Positions 1 to 8,968 of a stretch of DNA of 64,000 nucleotides are shown here, piece by piece. A program made the position numbers and the translations under genes. Under the pieces are notes generated by a model, which saw only the letters and a program-made list of their open reading frames with translations, had not been told where the DNA came from and made no database searches. The first letter of the stretch is position 1, and each line of letters opens with the position of its first letter. The stretch covers positions 3,684,501 to 3,748,500 of the forward strand of contig NZ_CP051680.1 of NCBI RefSeq assembly GCF_012849095.1, given 5' to 3'. The stretch comes from Cohnella herbarum (GTDB lineage: Bacteria > Bacillota > Bacilli > Paenibacillales > Paenibacillaceae).

Positions 1-368
1 CCGCCGCCTCCGACGACTGGTTTCGCTACAACAACAAGGTCTTGAGTGCCTACATCATTCCCTTGTCCGGCAACAATCTTGTATGTTCCCGCCGCTTCAC
101 CGCTGCCTAAAGTAAACGAAGTTGAAAACTTACCGTCCGCCGCGTTCACTTTCACGATATCGAAGAAAACGACGCTATTACTTGGACGAACGACTTTTAT
201 ATTGACTTCCGACAATGAGAATGTCCCCGAGATGGTAACGGATTCCCCTGGATGAATCGATGGTACGGCATTCAAGGAAACGGAAGCACTCGCAGCGGAT
301 GCCGTGAATGGTATTAGCCCTATAATAAGCATCAGGGTTAATACGAAACTAAATTTTTGAAATTTCAT
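1..368 (-). CDS. Secreted surface protein, N-terminal part (cut by window edge)
   Basis: Reads from an ATG at 368 leftward off the window, so only about 122 residues are visible. It opens with a signal peptide (MKFQKF, a hydrophobic stretch, then AxA-type cleavage around TASAASA). Next comes one beta-rich Ig-like module (about residues 30-110, with VNIKVVRPSNSVVFF and GTYKIVAGQG). The visible end is PVVGGGG, the start of a glycine linker like those that precede SLH domains elsewhere in this window. A GAGGGG ribosome site precedes the ATG. It starts 26 bp after the stop of the 806-aa surface protein, so the two are probably one transcript. Export is clear from sequence; the exact role is unknown, and an SLH C-terminus is inference. 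Confidence 0.8.
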   Translation of the reverse strand, partial: MKFQKFSFVLTLMLIIGLIPFTASAASASVSLNAVPSIHPGESVTISGTFSLSEVNIKVVRPSNSVVFFDIVKVNAADGKFSTSFTLGSGEAAGTYKIVAGQGNDVGTQDLVVVAKPVVGGG

Positions 369-394
369 TTTAACTTTCGTCCCCTCACCCGTTG

Positions 395-2815
395 TTATTG
401 GTTATTATGTATCTGTTCGTTCAACATCAAATCGTATTCCGTTTGCGTCACTTCCGTTGTCATTTTCAAACCAACATTAGTGTAATCGTTGCTGAATTTA
501 TTTAATACAAACGCTTTAACCGAATATTTATCATTCGTAGCAGCGTCTATAACGTTAAATTGCGCGGTATAAGTACCTGTATACACGTCTAACTCGGAAG
601 CTACAATGCTTACAGGTGTCGTTCCATTAAATAACTCGAAAACGACCGTTTGTGTCGAGCCATTGTCAACATCAATATCATTATCTCGAAGGAGATTGAC
701 TTTAGCCACAATTCCGCTTTGCTTGCTGATTACCGGTGCAGTCATGTAAAAGAGTTCAGAAGAATTAAATGCTTCGCCTCTAATCTCATTCCTGCTATAA
801 CCGTCAGCATCGATATAAACTCTATAATCGAAGCCTTTTTGAAATACACCCTTGTTAATCGTAAGCTTACCTGCGGTCAGAGTGTATTCCGAACTGGTCA
901 ATTTCCTTTCAACTTCGTCATCACCTTCATATACATATACAATCACATCTCTTACTTTACTTCTCCAAGACGCATCGTCCTCGAATTCAAATTCACTTGC
1001 AGAATTACTGAAGAAATAACCTTTAAGGAGCGGAGTGTTGTCAACAATCACTGTTTTAATTTCTGAATTCCGTAAACCATTAATGAGATGTGAATATCTT
1101 ACTGCATCTGCTTCAACTATAACTTGAAGGGTTCCGCTCTTCTTTGCATTGTGGAATAAAACGAGTAGCCGGTTACCTCTGATGGTCACAACATCTTCTA
1201 CGGCTAATGGCTCAAAGTTTACACCTTGATCCGTTGAAACTTTAATCATTTCTTTTAAATGCGATATCCCGTCAACTATCGTATTGTCAGCTAGATCAAG
1301 GTTAAAGTCTAAGTTCAACAACCGACCATTTTGAGAAATTCTTCCATAATTAAGGACTAATGGCGTATTCGGATACATCCAGTTTGTGTAAATGCCGTCA
1401 TTCAAGACGTTTCCAGCCTTATCTTTTATTGAATTGGAATAAATTGAGATATAATACTGATATCCGGTCGCTGGTTCATTAAAGTGTAAAATTATCGTAT
1501 TTGCCAAGAATTCCACTGCGATGCCGTTTCCCCAACTCCATGTAGAACCACCTTTATCTATTCTCGAATTAAAGTCCGCTGTATTACTCAACACATCCTC
1601 ATCGAACACAAACGTTAAATTCGTTTTGTCACTCGAAAAATAGTAATTTAACAATTTAGGTGGTGTAATGTCTGTTACTGCTCCTACTTCAATCGTAGGA
1701 GATATCGTTTCATTTGTAGCAATGTTACCGTCAAAGTCCTTCAGCACATAGCCATCAATAACAATTTGATTGTTCCTACCAACGAGGGCTTGCGCGAATG
1801 TTACGACAAGCTTCCCGTCAACAATGGAGACAGTATCGCTATCATCATTGATGCCATCGCCATTGCCATCGCCTACGACCCAGTCTGTCCGCGTCCCATT
1901 TTTCTTTAAATAAATGTAGTCTTGTAAGTCGCCATCAATCCAATCCGTATTCTCGAATATACTCTCGTTAAACGTAATCGTCACCTTTTTGTCCGCATCG
2001 CTAAGTACTGCGCTTTGAATAACTGGAGGCGTTACATCTAGATTCATCTCATCATTGAGATTACCCATACTATCCATGAAGGTTCCGCTTGCGATTTTAA
2101 TACGCGTATTCTCACCTAAAATGACTTTCATATTATATCTACCTTCTAGATATATCCAATTATCTCGGAAGCTCAAATACATATGTTCTGGAATTACCTC
2201 AAAAGTCGTTCCGTCCGTCGAAATACTCATTTTGCTACGTAAAAAGGTCTCTATATCCTCATCCGTGTTATAAACCAGATTTTCATCAAAATACAATTCC
2301 ACCCATTCACCATTCCTGGAGGTTGACCCTACATACGCAGGAGCCTTAAGATCCAATGGTCCTGTTGTCGCATTGCCGACATACTGCATATTATCGTGGG
2401 CATCAAAATTTTGACCTTGAATTTGAATCTGATTAACCAATCCTATTAAAGGAACATCAAAAGTAAGGACGAACACGGTTTGATCGTCTCCATCGGGAGA
2501 TGTCGGCGTAACAGTCACTGTATTCGCAGCCGAATCGGCAGTCAAGCTGACAAATGCACCTGGCTCGGTTCTTTTCACATATACAGTATCCGTAACAGAC
2601 ACATCTGATCTAGGAGTCATAAACATATTCGTAGTCAATGTAACCGTTTTATGATCAGCGCTTGTGACAACGTTAGTGATATTTGCATCACTGATCGTTT
2701 GTAACCCCGTCGCATACGCCTTGCTTCCTCCCGGCGTTAATAGACCCGTCATTCCTCCCAGTACCATTAACATGGCCAAGAAGATTGCTGTTGCTTTTTG
2801 GTGAATTTTTCGCAT
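395..2815 (-). CDS. Secreted multi-domain Ig-like surface protein (806 aa)
   Basis: The start is set at the ATG at 2815 (MRKIHQKATAIF) because a perfect AGGAGG lies just upstream and a signal peptide begins there, with cleavage near SKAYA at residue 35; a longer frame reading into the regulator gene has neither. Residues about 40-260 are beta-rich. Two SwmB-like Ig-like modules then open with TPPVIQ (about 263) and TPPKLLNY (about 382), followed by a further beta domain. A segment near residues 620-670 (DVIVYVYEGDDEV ... YRVYIDADGYS) resembles the Shr hemoblobin-interacting (DUF1533) fold. I see no SLH domain, sortase motif or catalytic motif. Its likely role is adhesion or wall-associated binding, ligand unknown. 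It has its own promoter with a SARP-like direct repeat and lies beside a SARP-type response regulator. Confidence 0.85.
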   Translation of the reverse strand: MRKIHQKATAIFLAMLMVLGGMTGLLTPGGSKAYATGLQTISDANITNVVTSADHKTVTLTTNMFMTPRSDVSVTDTVYVKRTEPGAFVSLTADSAANTVTVTPTSPDGDDQTVFVLTFDVPLIGLVNQIQIQGQNFDAHDNMQYVGNATTGPLDLKAPAYVGSTSRNGEWVELYFDENLVYNTDEDIETFLRSKMSISTDGTTFEVIPEHMYLSFRDNWIYLEGRYNMKVILGENTRIKIASGTFMDSMGNLNDEMNLDVTPPVIQSAVLSDADKKVTITFNESIFENTDWIDGDLQDYIYLKKNGTRTDWVVGDGNGDGINDDSDTVSIVDGKLVVTFAQALVGRNNQIVIDGYVLKDFDGNIATNETISPTIEVGAVTDITPPKLLNYYFSSDKTNLTFVFDEDVLSNTADFNSRIDKGGSTWSWGNGIAVEFLANTIILHFNEPATGYQYYISIYSNSIKDKAGNVLNDGIYTNWMYPNTPLVLNYGRISQNGRLLNLDFNLDLADNTIVDGISHLKEMIKVSTDQGVNFEPLAVEDVVTIRGNRLLVLFHNAKKSGTLQVIVEADAVRYSHLINGLRNSEIKTVIVDNTPLLKGYFFSNSASEFEFEDDASWRSKVRDVIVYVYEGDDEVERKLTSSEYTLTAGKLTINKGVFQKGFDYRVYIDADGYSRNEIRGEAFNSSELFYMTAPVISKQSGIVAKVNLLRDNDIDVDNGSTQTVVFELFNGTTPVSIVASELDVYTGTYTAQFNVIDAATNDKYSVKAFVLNKFSNDYTNVGLKMTTEVTQTEYDLMLNEQIHNNQ

Positions 2816-2859
2816 TATTATTCTTCCTCCTATAATTCTTTCATTTCCGACCAAATCCA

Positions 2860-2891
2860 AGTATATCTCACGCCAATGACGGCAAAATGAC
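2860..2891 (-). promoter_or_regulatory. Promoter with SARP-type heptamer direct repeat
   Basis: Read on the minus strand: GTCATTT (2891-2885), 4 bp, GTCATTG (2880-2874), exactly 8 bp, then a -10 box TATACT (2865-2860). There is no good -35 box. Two heptamers with an 11-bp period placed 8 bp before the -10 is the layout described for SARP activators. The target is the 806-aa surface protein starting at 2815, giving a leader of about 38 nt. The neighbouring response regulator has a SARP-type output domain, so it is the natural candidate activator; binding itself is inference. Confidence 0.6.
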
Positions 2892-2903
2892 AAACTCCGA
2901 CAG

Positions 2904-2929
2904 CAAAAAGAGCCCTTACGACCGGGCTC
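2904..2929 (-). terminator. Rho-independent terminator of the kinase/regulator operon
   Basis: On the minus strand the arms GAGCCC/GGGCTC enclose an 8-nt loop and are followed by TTTTT. It lies 29 bp after the response regulator stop and just ahead of the promoter of the next surface gene. Confidence 0.75.
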
Positions 2930-2957
2930 CTGATATTCCGTATGTCCAATACCTGAT

Positions 2958-4094
2958 CTATGAATCCAACTCCAACAGCAATCTTTCGTATAAAGCCGCA
3001 GCTTCAGGAGAAGGTTTTGTTCCGATTTCTTTATGTAAAATGTCGACATATTGCAAATATTGCCTTGTTAAAGCTTCCTTGTTGTTTTGCAACGCCAACG
3101 CCTTCATAAGCAGCATCACGGAATGTTCATCCAGTTCGTTGCGCGCAATGAGCTTCATCAATAACCGGATGGCCGTACTCGACTCGTTTCTTTTCAACAA
3201 ACTGACGCATAATCGATGGGTATAAGAAGTATACAGCAGCAATAGCCGTTCAACCTCGTTCCACGCCCAATCAAAGGCACGATCTCCAAACAAATTCCCC
3301 GTATACAGCTGTTCAAGCTCTAACGCCTGTTCGATATGGGTCTCATCCACTTCGGTCATCTGTCTACAGCCCTCTTCAAAGCTCAAGAGATCAACGCGCA
3401 CATCGTTAAGACTTAGTGCATAATGGTTGTTGTCGGAATGCAAATACTCCTTCAGTCCAACCGTATCCAAAGCCTTGCGCAACTGATAGACCGACGTGTT
3501 CAAATAGCTTTCGGCATTTTTCTGCGGCATGCCGCCAAACATATCTTCAATGATACGAATTCTAGATACGAATCTACCTTTGTGAATGAGTAAATAACCG
3601 AACAATTCCGCGCTTTTACTTGATTTCCACTTGACCCTCTCGCCTTGCGAGTTCTGAATATCGATTCCGCCTAAGCAGTTGAACGCAGCTTTATTGGAGG
3701 CTGGCTCCCGCTTCGCTTGCATTAATCGTTCCGAGCGTAAATCCGCAAGTGCTCGTTGAATCGTTTTGCTAATCCTATCCTGTTCAACAGGTTTCACGAT
3801 GTAGTCGAATGCATAAACATCGAAGGCATTTAGCGCGTATTCTTTGTGGGACGTTAAGAAAACAAGCTTCGTTTGTTTGCCGCTTTCCCGTAATCGCTGG
3901 GCAAACTCCAAGCCGTTCTCCCTTGGCATATTAATGTCTACGAATACGAGGTCCACCTCATGGTTCGCGATATAAGAAAATGCCGTTGCCGTCTCCGTAA
4001 AACTCCCCACAATCTCGACATTCCCAACTTTAGCAATCATCCGTTTCATGATTAAATGCATCGCCTTCTCATCATCGATCATGACGACCTTCAT
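2958..4094 (-). CDS. Response regulator, REC + winged helix + BTAD (SARP-type)
   Basis: About 378 aa. The N-terminal receiver domain (1-120) has the acidic pair in MIDDEK, the phospho-acceptor Asp near residue 53 in VFVDINMP, a Thr in FLTS and the Lys in VKP. Residues about 150-230 form a winged helix of the kind found in SARP/AfsR proteins (RFVSRIRIIEDMF, NTSVYQLRKAL), and 235-378 a bacterial transcriptional activator (BTAD) helical domain. The ATG at 4094 is preferred because AAAGGGG lies 7 nt upstream; a GTG one codon earlier (4097) is possible. The start overlaps the kinase stop, so translation is coupled. It probably activates surface-protein genes through direct repeats such as that at 2860-2891 (inference). 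Confidence 0.9.
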   Translation of the reverse strand: MKVVMIDDEKAMHLIMKRMIAKVGNVEIVGSFTETATAFSYIANHEVDLVFVDINMPRENGLEFAQRLRESGKQTKLVFLTSHKEYALNAFDVYAFDYIVKPVEQDRISKTIQRALADLRSERLMQAKREPASNKAAFNCLGGIDIQNSQGERVKWKSSKSAELFGYLLIHKGRFVSRIRIIEDMFGGMPQKNAESYLNTSVYQLRKALDTVGLKEYLHSDNNHYALSLNDVRVDLLSFEEGCRQMTEVDETHIEQALELEQLYTGNLFGDRAFDWAWNEVERLLLLYTSYTHRLCVSLLKRNESSTAIRLLMKLIARNELDEHSVMLLMKALALQNNKEALTRQYLQYVDILHKEIGTKPSPEAAALYERLLLELDS

Positions 4095-5892
4095 CACACT
4101 GCCCCTTTCATGCTGCCGAAACTTATCGATGGGACTTCGAGAGGAAGGGGGATAGAGAAATAAAAGGTACTGCCTTGCGCGGGCATACTGTCAAACCATA
4201 TTTCTCCCCCGTTTAAGCGGACAAACTCTCTGCATAAGGTAAGTCCCAGCCCGACGCCGCGCTCTCCGGCTGTTCCGGTCGAAGAGACCGGATAAGCTTC
4301 CTGCAGCAACGAATCGGCTTGATCCGAAGATATTCCTTCTCCCGTATCGCTCACGGATACAATCATTTTATCGTCTCGACGATCTGCCTTTAATCGGATG
4401 ACGCCTCCGGAGTTTGTAAATTTAATAGCATTGGACAGCAAGTTGCGGATAATGAGATCGAGCATTTCTTTGTCGGCATACACAAACGTATCCTTCGGGA
4501 TTTCGGATATCAATCGAATCTGCTTCCCCTCGCTGCGAACGCGAAGTAAACGAACATTGGTCTGAACCGTCTGTGCCAAATCCCTTTCGACCGGACTAAA
4601 AACCATGCCGCCCCTTTGGGTTCGAAACCAATCCAGCAAGCTTTCTACCAGCGTAAAAGTATTCTGAATTTGCTGTCCCATTTCGTGTACGATTTCGTCA
4701 TGGCTCTCGCCGCAAGCCTCCATCTCGTCCTCCATCAGCTCCATGAGATTGACGAGTACCGCAAGAGGATCGCGAATATCGTGAGCAACGACGTTAAACA
4801 TCTTATCTTTGAACGTATTGAGCTCGCTTAGCTGTCTTGCATTATCGAGCAGTCTATCCTCAACCCGCACCATTTCCGTTACATCGCTTAAGATCAGCAT
4901 TTTGCCAACGGGCATTTCTTTCTTGTCACGAATAAGCGACAGATGGACATTATAAAACGGATCGTCGGCTCGACCTGAAAGTTGGATTTTACTAATGGAG
5001 GAAGGTGGTTGCAGAATGGTTGCAAGCAGTACGGGGTATTGGGAAAATACTTCAACGGAGGGTTGCCCCACCTTATTTTTATGCAAATCTTCAATCACTC
5101 GATGCGCCGAGTGGTTAAAACTGGTTAAATTGTGATCCAGATCGAACACGATAACCGCATCCTGCATCGATTCGAATACTTTTCGCAGAGCTAACGGGGC
5201 TAATCTCAGCATATCGAAATGAAAAATACCTAACATATAGAAGATACCCGAGAAAACGAATCCGAATGGAGAGAGGTCAATGGGCATATCGAATGCACCG
5301 CTGAGATAAATGAGCGGAAACCCAAAAGGACCGCAAGAGCCGATCAACATGAAGGCAACTTGCTTCTTCATATGCGGCTTCGCTTTTCGGTACATTTGTA
5401 TGAGCAGGCCCATTCCTATTGCAATAAGGATATAAGAATAGGCGATATGAAGGTGGTATAAGGGCCTTTCACCAAAGAAACCAACGGGAAACCTTCCGAC
5501 TCATTCAACGTCATGCTCTTGTAAAACAAATGATGTCGCTCATTCGTATAATGAGCCGTAAAAGTAAGTATAGGAACGACCATCAAAAGCGCGACGACCC
5601 ATTTACGAACTAACGATTGATGGCCCGTATACTGCAGCAGCATAATCATCCAAAGCACAGGTCCGAAAGGAATACCGATATATTCAATTCGCAGCCAGAA
5701 GCGGATTTGCTCTAATGTCTCGCTGACAACTTCAAAGGCATATCCGAATGAGTAAAATACGCCGGTAAACAGAGCCAAGCCATAGCTAATCGCAATCGGA
5801 AGTTCTCTTCTTTGCCAAGAAAGATAGCACATGACCAACGAGCAACAGGTGGCTGCGATCAGCAGTGCGAATAGATATAAATTGTAGTTCAT
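4094..5892 (-). pseudogene. 7TM sensor histidine kinase, broken by a 1-base frameshift
   Basis: Two adjacent frames together make one classic kinase: an N-terminal 7TM sensor (HisKA_7TM-like, from the ATG at 5892), a PAS-like segment (DAVIVFDLDHNLTSFNHSA), HisKA with the phospho-His in NVVAHDIRDPL, and HATPase with N box NLLSNAIKF and G boxes DTGEGIS and GVGLGL. The first frame stops at 5416 after 158 aa; the second resumes with an ATG at 5413 for 439 aa. Restoring one base in the GG/CCC run near 5470 gives the family-like sequence KGPLYHLHIAYSY and a 599-aa protein; the total length (1799 bp) is one base short of a multiple of three. It may be a sequencing error, a true null allele, or two coupled polypeptides (TAGGAATG junction). 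It should sense an unknown signal and phosphorylate the regulator encoded after it. Confidence 0.85.
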
Positions 5893-5942
5893 AGATCATG
5901 CTAGCCCCGCTTCTGTCTGCCAATAAATGTCGCTCTCCTCCT

Positions 5943-5971
5943 ACTATAAGACTATCTTCCTAGTTCGACAA
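5943..5971 (-). promoter_or_regulatory. Sigma-A promoter of the kinase/regulator operon
   Basis: On the minus strand, TTGTCG (5971-5966), a 17-bp spacer and TATAGT (5948-5943). Predicted start near 5936, about 44 nt before the kinase ATG. A strong AGGAGG lies in the leader but too far from the ATG to serve it; the real kinase site is weak (GGGG). Confidence 0.6.
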
Positions 5972-5981
5972 CCTATAAAAG

Positions 5982-6566
5982 CTACTCTAGAAGAAACGAC
6001 TCCAAATTGGCTTTGACCGCCGGCCATTCCTGGTTCGTTATACTGTACATGACGGTATCCCGAATGTAACCGTCGTGAAGGATGCGGTGGTTGCGAAGCA
6101 CCCCTTCTTTGACTGCGCCGATTCGCTCGATCGCCGTCTGCGAGCGGGTATTGCGAAGATCGGCTTTGAGCTGCACCCTGACCATATCCCGATGCTCGAA
6201 CGCGTCTCTCAGCAGTAAGTACTTGCATTCGGTATTTATCCTCGTTCGCCATACGCTCGGATTCAACCACGTAGAACCGATCTCCAGCCCCCGATGAGGA
6301 ACCGAAATATCGAAAAAGCGCGTACTTCCTACGATGAGGTCTTGATCCAAATCCCAGACGACGAATGGAATGCAGGTCCCTTCCTCCTCATCTTTCTTGG
6401 CTTTTCCGATGTACTTTACTGCGTCTTCCAACGTAGAGATCTCTTTCATATCCCCGGCCCAGATCGGCGTGTCCTTCGCTGCCCTAAGCAACGGCTCGGC
6501 ATGCTCTTCTTCCATCCGAACTAACTTGGCCCGAGCCCCTTGCATCACGATTGTTTCCGTAGTCAT
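5982..6566 (-). CDS. GNAT family N-acetyltransferase (RimJ/RimL-like)
   Basis: 194 aa from the ATG at 6566 (MTTETIVMQG), chosen because GGAGG sits 7-8 nt upstream; in-frame starts further up run through a terminator hairpin. The layout is typical of GNAT acetyltransferases acting on an N-terminal or side-chain amine with acetyl-CoA: an early beta hairpin (KLVRMEEEHAEPLLRA), a central strand (IVGSTRFFDIS), and the C-terminal block LKADLRNTRSQTAIERIGAV followed by EGVLRNHRILHDG, the signature of RimJ/RimL-type enzymes. The substrate cannot be read from sequence. It is transcribed in the same direction as adaA-adaB but lies behind a terminator, so it is probably a separate unit. Confidence 0.85.
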   Translation of the reverse strand: MTTETIVMQGARAKLVRMEEEHAEPLLRAAKDTPIWAGDMKEISTLEDAVKYIGKAKKDEEEGTCIPFVVWDLDQDLIVGSTRFFDISVPHRGLEIGSTWLNPSVWRTRINTECKYLLLRDAFEHRDMVRVQLKADLRNTRSQTAIERIGAVKEGVLRNHRILHDGYIRDTVMYSITNQEWPAVKANLESFLLE

Positions 6567-6606
6567 GTTCATTACCTCCGAGACGAGATTGTCGTCATTA
6601 TAAAAC

Positions 6607-6636
6607 AAAAAATGGATCATTAGAAGATCCATTTTT
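6607..6636 (-). terminator. Terminator after adaB
   Basis: Arms AAAAATGGATC and GATCCATTTTT around a short loop, with a T-run on the minus strand. It separates adaA-adaB from the acetyltransferase and could act in both directions. Confidence 0.8.
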
Positions 6637-6671
6637 CGTTCATTCCGCTGGTCCAATATTAGCAGTTTGGT

Positions 6672-7214
6672 TCAAAAACGGAAGCGTTCATGCCCCACTG
6701 CCTCCATATGGGTTACGCCTTCCAAGACAAGGATATCTCGCTTCATTTGAAGTCCACCCCTGAACCCCGTTAACGTCCCGTTAGAACCGACGACCCGATG
6801 ACAAGGCAACACGATCGGCAGAGGATTGCGCCCTATCGCCGTGCTTACCGCCCGTATCGCCGACGGTTTATCGATCGCGTTCGCGAATTGCTTATAAGTC
6901 CATGTCTCTCCATAAGGAATTCGGTTTAGCGCCATCCAAACTTGCTGTTGGAACGAAGTGCCCCCTGCATCCAGAGGAACCTTATCGAAACTGACCGGCG
7001 TTCCGGCAAAATACTTCTCCAATAGCTCCACGATTCCGAATTCATCGAATAAGCCGCGATCCTCGGTCATTTGCGTGAAATCTTGATCCATCCCCGCTTG
7101 GGAGGAAATCGGAGGCGGATATAACAATTGGCTAATTCCGCGTTCGGTGGCGATAATCGTCCAAGGTTGCTGAAAGCCGATAACCGTTTGACGATACACT
7201 TTATGGGTTGTCAT
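6672..7214 (-). CDS. adaB: Methylated-DNA--protein-cysteine methyltransferase (AdaB/Ogt type)
   Basis: 180 aa, the usual size for AdaB/Ogt. It repairs O6-methylguanine by transferring the methyl group to its own cysteine. The active site PCHR is present in the full motif IVLPCHRVVGSNG, and the helix-turn-helix DNA-binding part (FQQQVWMALNRIPYGETWTY) precedes it. Start at the ATG at 7214 with GAGGAGG upstream; longer in-frame readings lie inside adaA. The adaA stop is one base upstream (TAATATG), so the two are translationally coupled, as in the adaAB operon of Bacillus subtilis. Confidence 0.93.
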   Translation of the reverse strand: MTTHKVYRQTVIGFQQPWTIIATERGISQLLYPPPISSQAGMDQDFTQMTEDRGLFDEFGIVELLEKYFAGTPVSFDKVPLDAGGTSFQQQVWMALNRIPYGETWTYKQFANAIDKPSAIRAVSTAIGRNPLPIVLPCHRVVGSNGTLTGFRGGLQMKRDILVLEGVTHMEAVGHERFRF

Positions 7215-7215
7215 A

Positions 7216-7782
7216 TTAATTTCCTCCTCTATGACCATTCCTATACTCCGTGGGAGAGATACCCGTTCTCCGGTAAAACCAAGAAGTGAAATAGGATGGG
7301 CTGCCATATCCGACAGTCGCTCCTATATCCGCGATGCCGTCATTTGTTTCTGCAAGTCGTCTCTGCGCATGGGCTAATCGAACGCGCTCGGTTTTCTCCG
7401 CGGGCGAATACCCCGTCACTTCTTTGTATATCCGCTGCAGGTGATAAGGGCTTATCGCCACCGAAGCCGCCAACATGGCCAAAGTCAGTTTAGTCGCGTA
7501 TTGCTCCTCGATAATCGCATCCACCTGCGCAGCCAAAGCCGCATCCGGCCGAAGCGCTCCGTTCTCTTCGGGTTTACAACGTTTGCATGGGCGAAATCCC
7601 GCATGAAGCGCTTCTTCAAGCGAGGGGTAAAATGTCACATTCGTCGCATGGGGCGTCCTTGCGCGACAAGTCGGCCGACATACGATTTTCGTGGTCTTGA
7701 CCGCCGTGTAATAGATGCCTTCGTATGTCGTTTCTCGGTTAACGACGCCTTCGTATACTCGTTCGAACAACTGTTGATCCAA
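7216..7782 (-). CDS. adaA: AdaA: methylphosphotriester methyltransferase / AraC-type activator
   Basis: About 188 aa. The N-terminal Ada zinc domain (1-80) has its four cysteines in VCRPTC and PCKRC; the first of these is the usual methyl acceptor from DNA phosphotriesters. The C-terminal half (about 90-185) is an AraC helix-turn-helix pair (LTLAMLAASVAISPYHLQRI and DIGATVGYGSPSYFTSWF). When methylated the protein activates the ada operon. A GTG at 7791 is open but lies within the ribosome site GAGGTGA, so the TTG at 7782, 5 nt after it, is the likelier start. First gene of the coupled adaA-adaB pair. Confidence 0.92.
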   Translation of the reverse strand: MDQQLFERVYEGVVNRETTYEGIYYTAVKTTKIVCRPTCRARTPHATNVTFYPSLEEALHAGFRPCKRCKPEENGALRPDAALAAQVDAIIEEQYATKLTLAMLAASVAISPYHLQRIYKEVTGYSPAEKTERVRLAHAQRRLAETNDGIADIGATVGYGSPSYFTSWFYRRTGISPTEYRNGHRGGN

Positions 7783-7875
7783 CCTTCTCACCTCGTTGAT
7801 TCAAGTATAAACCAATCTTTATTCCAGTAGTATGATGCCGGGATAGGATAGCAATATATCGAAAGCGGGAACAGC

Positions 7876-7915
7876 AAATAGACTGTCCCGGAAACATCTC
7901 CGGAACAGTCTATTT
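7876..7915 (-). terminator. Bidirectional-looking terminator after the PhyH gene
   Basis: Long arms AATAGACTGT.CCGGA / TCCGG.ACAGTCTATT around a 6-nt loop, 15 bp after the PhyH stop. The flanks are A- and T-rich on both strands. Confidence 0.75.
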
Positions 7916-7930
7916 CGATATTTATTCGTT

Positions 7931-8794
7931 TTAGGCGCGCTCAGGCCGTTCGGCTAACCAGTCCTCGAGAGTGGCCACCTTCTCGGGATACTTATAACTT
8001 CTCGCTAAGAAACCGGCCCCGTGATTCGGCATCGGGTCCTGATCGGTCGGCTGATAGCGCAAATCCACGCTCCAACGAACTTCGTCCGATAGATTCGGAG
8101 TAGACATGTGCAACGCGCGATCGTTAAAGAGGATGGCGCTTCCTTCCGGAACCGGTAACACGACCGTTTTCGTTTTGCCCAATTGGTCTTCGCGCAGAGC
8201 CGTATACCCCGTTCCCGTTAATTGCTCCGAATGCCATTCCAACAGACGCTTGCGATGGGTTTTCGGTTTAATATGCAGGCAGCCGTTGATCTCGTTCGCA
8301 TCGACTAAAGGAATCCACACCGTTATGACGGGATTCGAATTCGCGTCGGGCCAATACGATTTGTCCTGGTGCCAAGGCACCGCTCCGGCGGCAACCTTCG
8401 GAATCTTAGGCCTAACATTATATACCGGATTCGAAAATAACTCTCCCCCGATCAACGATTCGACGGCATCCAAAATTTTGGGCGAGCTCATTAAATGGAA
8501 ATACCCCGGTATGCGGTCCCTCCAACTCCTTCCGTGTTTCAGGAAGTCTTCGGCGGTTAAATCTTGGAACAATTCCGCCAAACGATATTTGAACGGTCGA
8601 TGTTCGAGCTTGTCCGTTATTAATCCCGCGGCAAACAGTTCATCCGCGATCTCGTTTACTTTATGGTTCATCGCTTCTCTCGCCGGCGCAAGTTCATCAT
8701 GGGTTAGCAGTTTAGGCAAAACAAGATATCCCTCTTCGTTATAAAACTCGACTTGATCTTTAGTCAAACTTCCGGAATGCGATTGAATCGTCAA
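7931..8794 (-). CDS. Phytanoyl-CoA dioxygenase (PhyH) family protein
   Basis: About 287 aa, a non-heme Fe(II)/2-oxoglutarate oxygenase. The iron ligands are visible: His and Asp in PWHQDKSYW, and the distal His in DRALHMSTPN, with the downstream Arg in VRWSVDLRYQ suited to bind 2-oxoglutarate. The N-terminus has the family opening (LTKDQVEFYNEEGYLVLPKLL). The start is a TTG: 8794 lies 9 nt after AGGAG, whereas the TTG at 8803 touches that site. The substrate is unknown; bacterial relatives hydroxylate varied small molecules. An AraC regulator diverges from it across 174 bp and is its likely regulator (inference). Confidence 0.88.
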   Translation of the reverse strand: MTIQSHSGSLTKDQVEFYNEEGYLVLPKLLTHDELAPAREAMNHKVNEIADELFAAGLITDKLEHRPFKYRLAELFQDLTAEDFLKHGRSWRDRIPGYFHLMSSPKILDAVESLIGGELFSNPVYNVRPKIPKVAAGAVPWHQDKSYWPDANSNPVITVWIPLVDANEINGCLHIKPKTHRKRLLEWHSEQLTGTGYTALREDQLGKTKTVVLPVPEGSAILFNDRALHMSTPNLSDEVRWSVDLRYQPTDQDPMPNHGAGFLARSYKYPEKVATLEDWLAERPERA

Positions 8795-8968
8795 CGTGAT
8801 CAACTCCTGAATCCTATTTTGTTATGCTAAACAAAGTTTATCATCAGGGCTCCTTCACGTATTTGGATTGTTTTTCGGTTATTGATCATTTCTTCCGATA
8901 AGTTGTATGGCAAAACATGAAATATGATATTCTGGGATTAGCAAAATAGAAGACGAGAAAGGCTAGCG

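Noticed and set aside
2958..3049. Extended N-terminus of the 806-aa surface protein reading into the regulator gene
   Set aside because: The extension has no ribosome site and masks the signal peptide; the ATG at 2815 has AGGAGG.
5410..5480. Programmed ribosomal frameshift in the kinase gene
   Set aside because: No slippery heptamer or downstream structure was seen; a lost base in a G/C run explains the break better.
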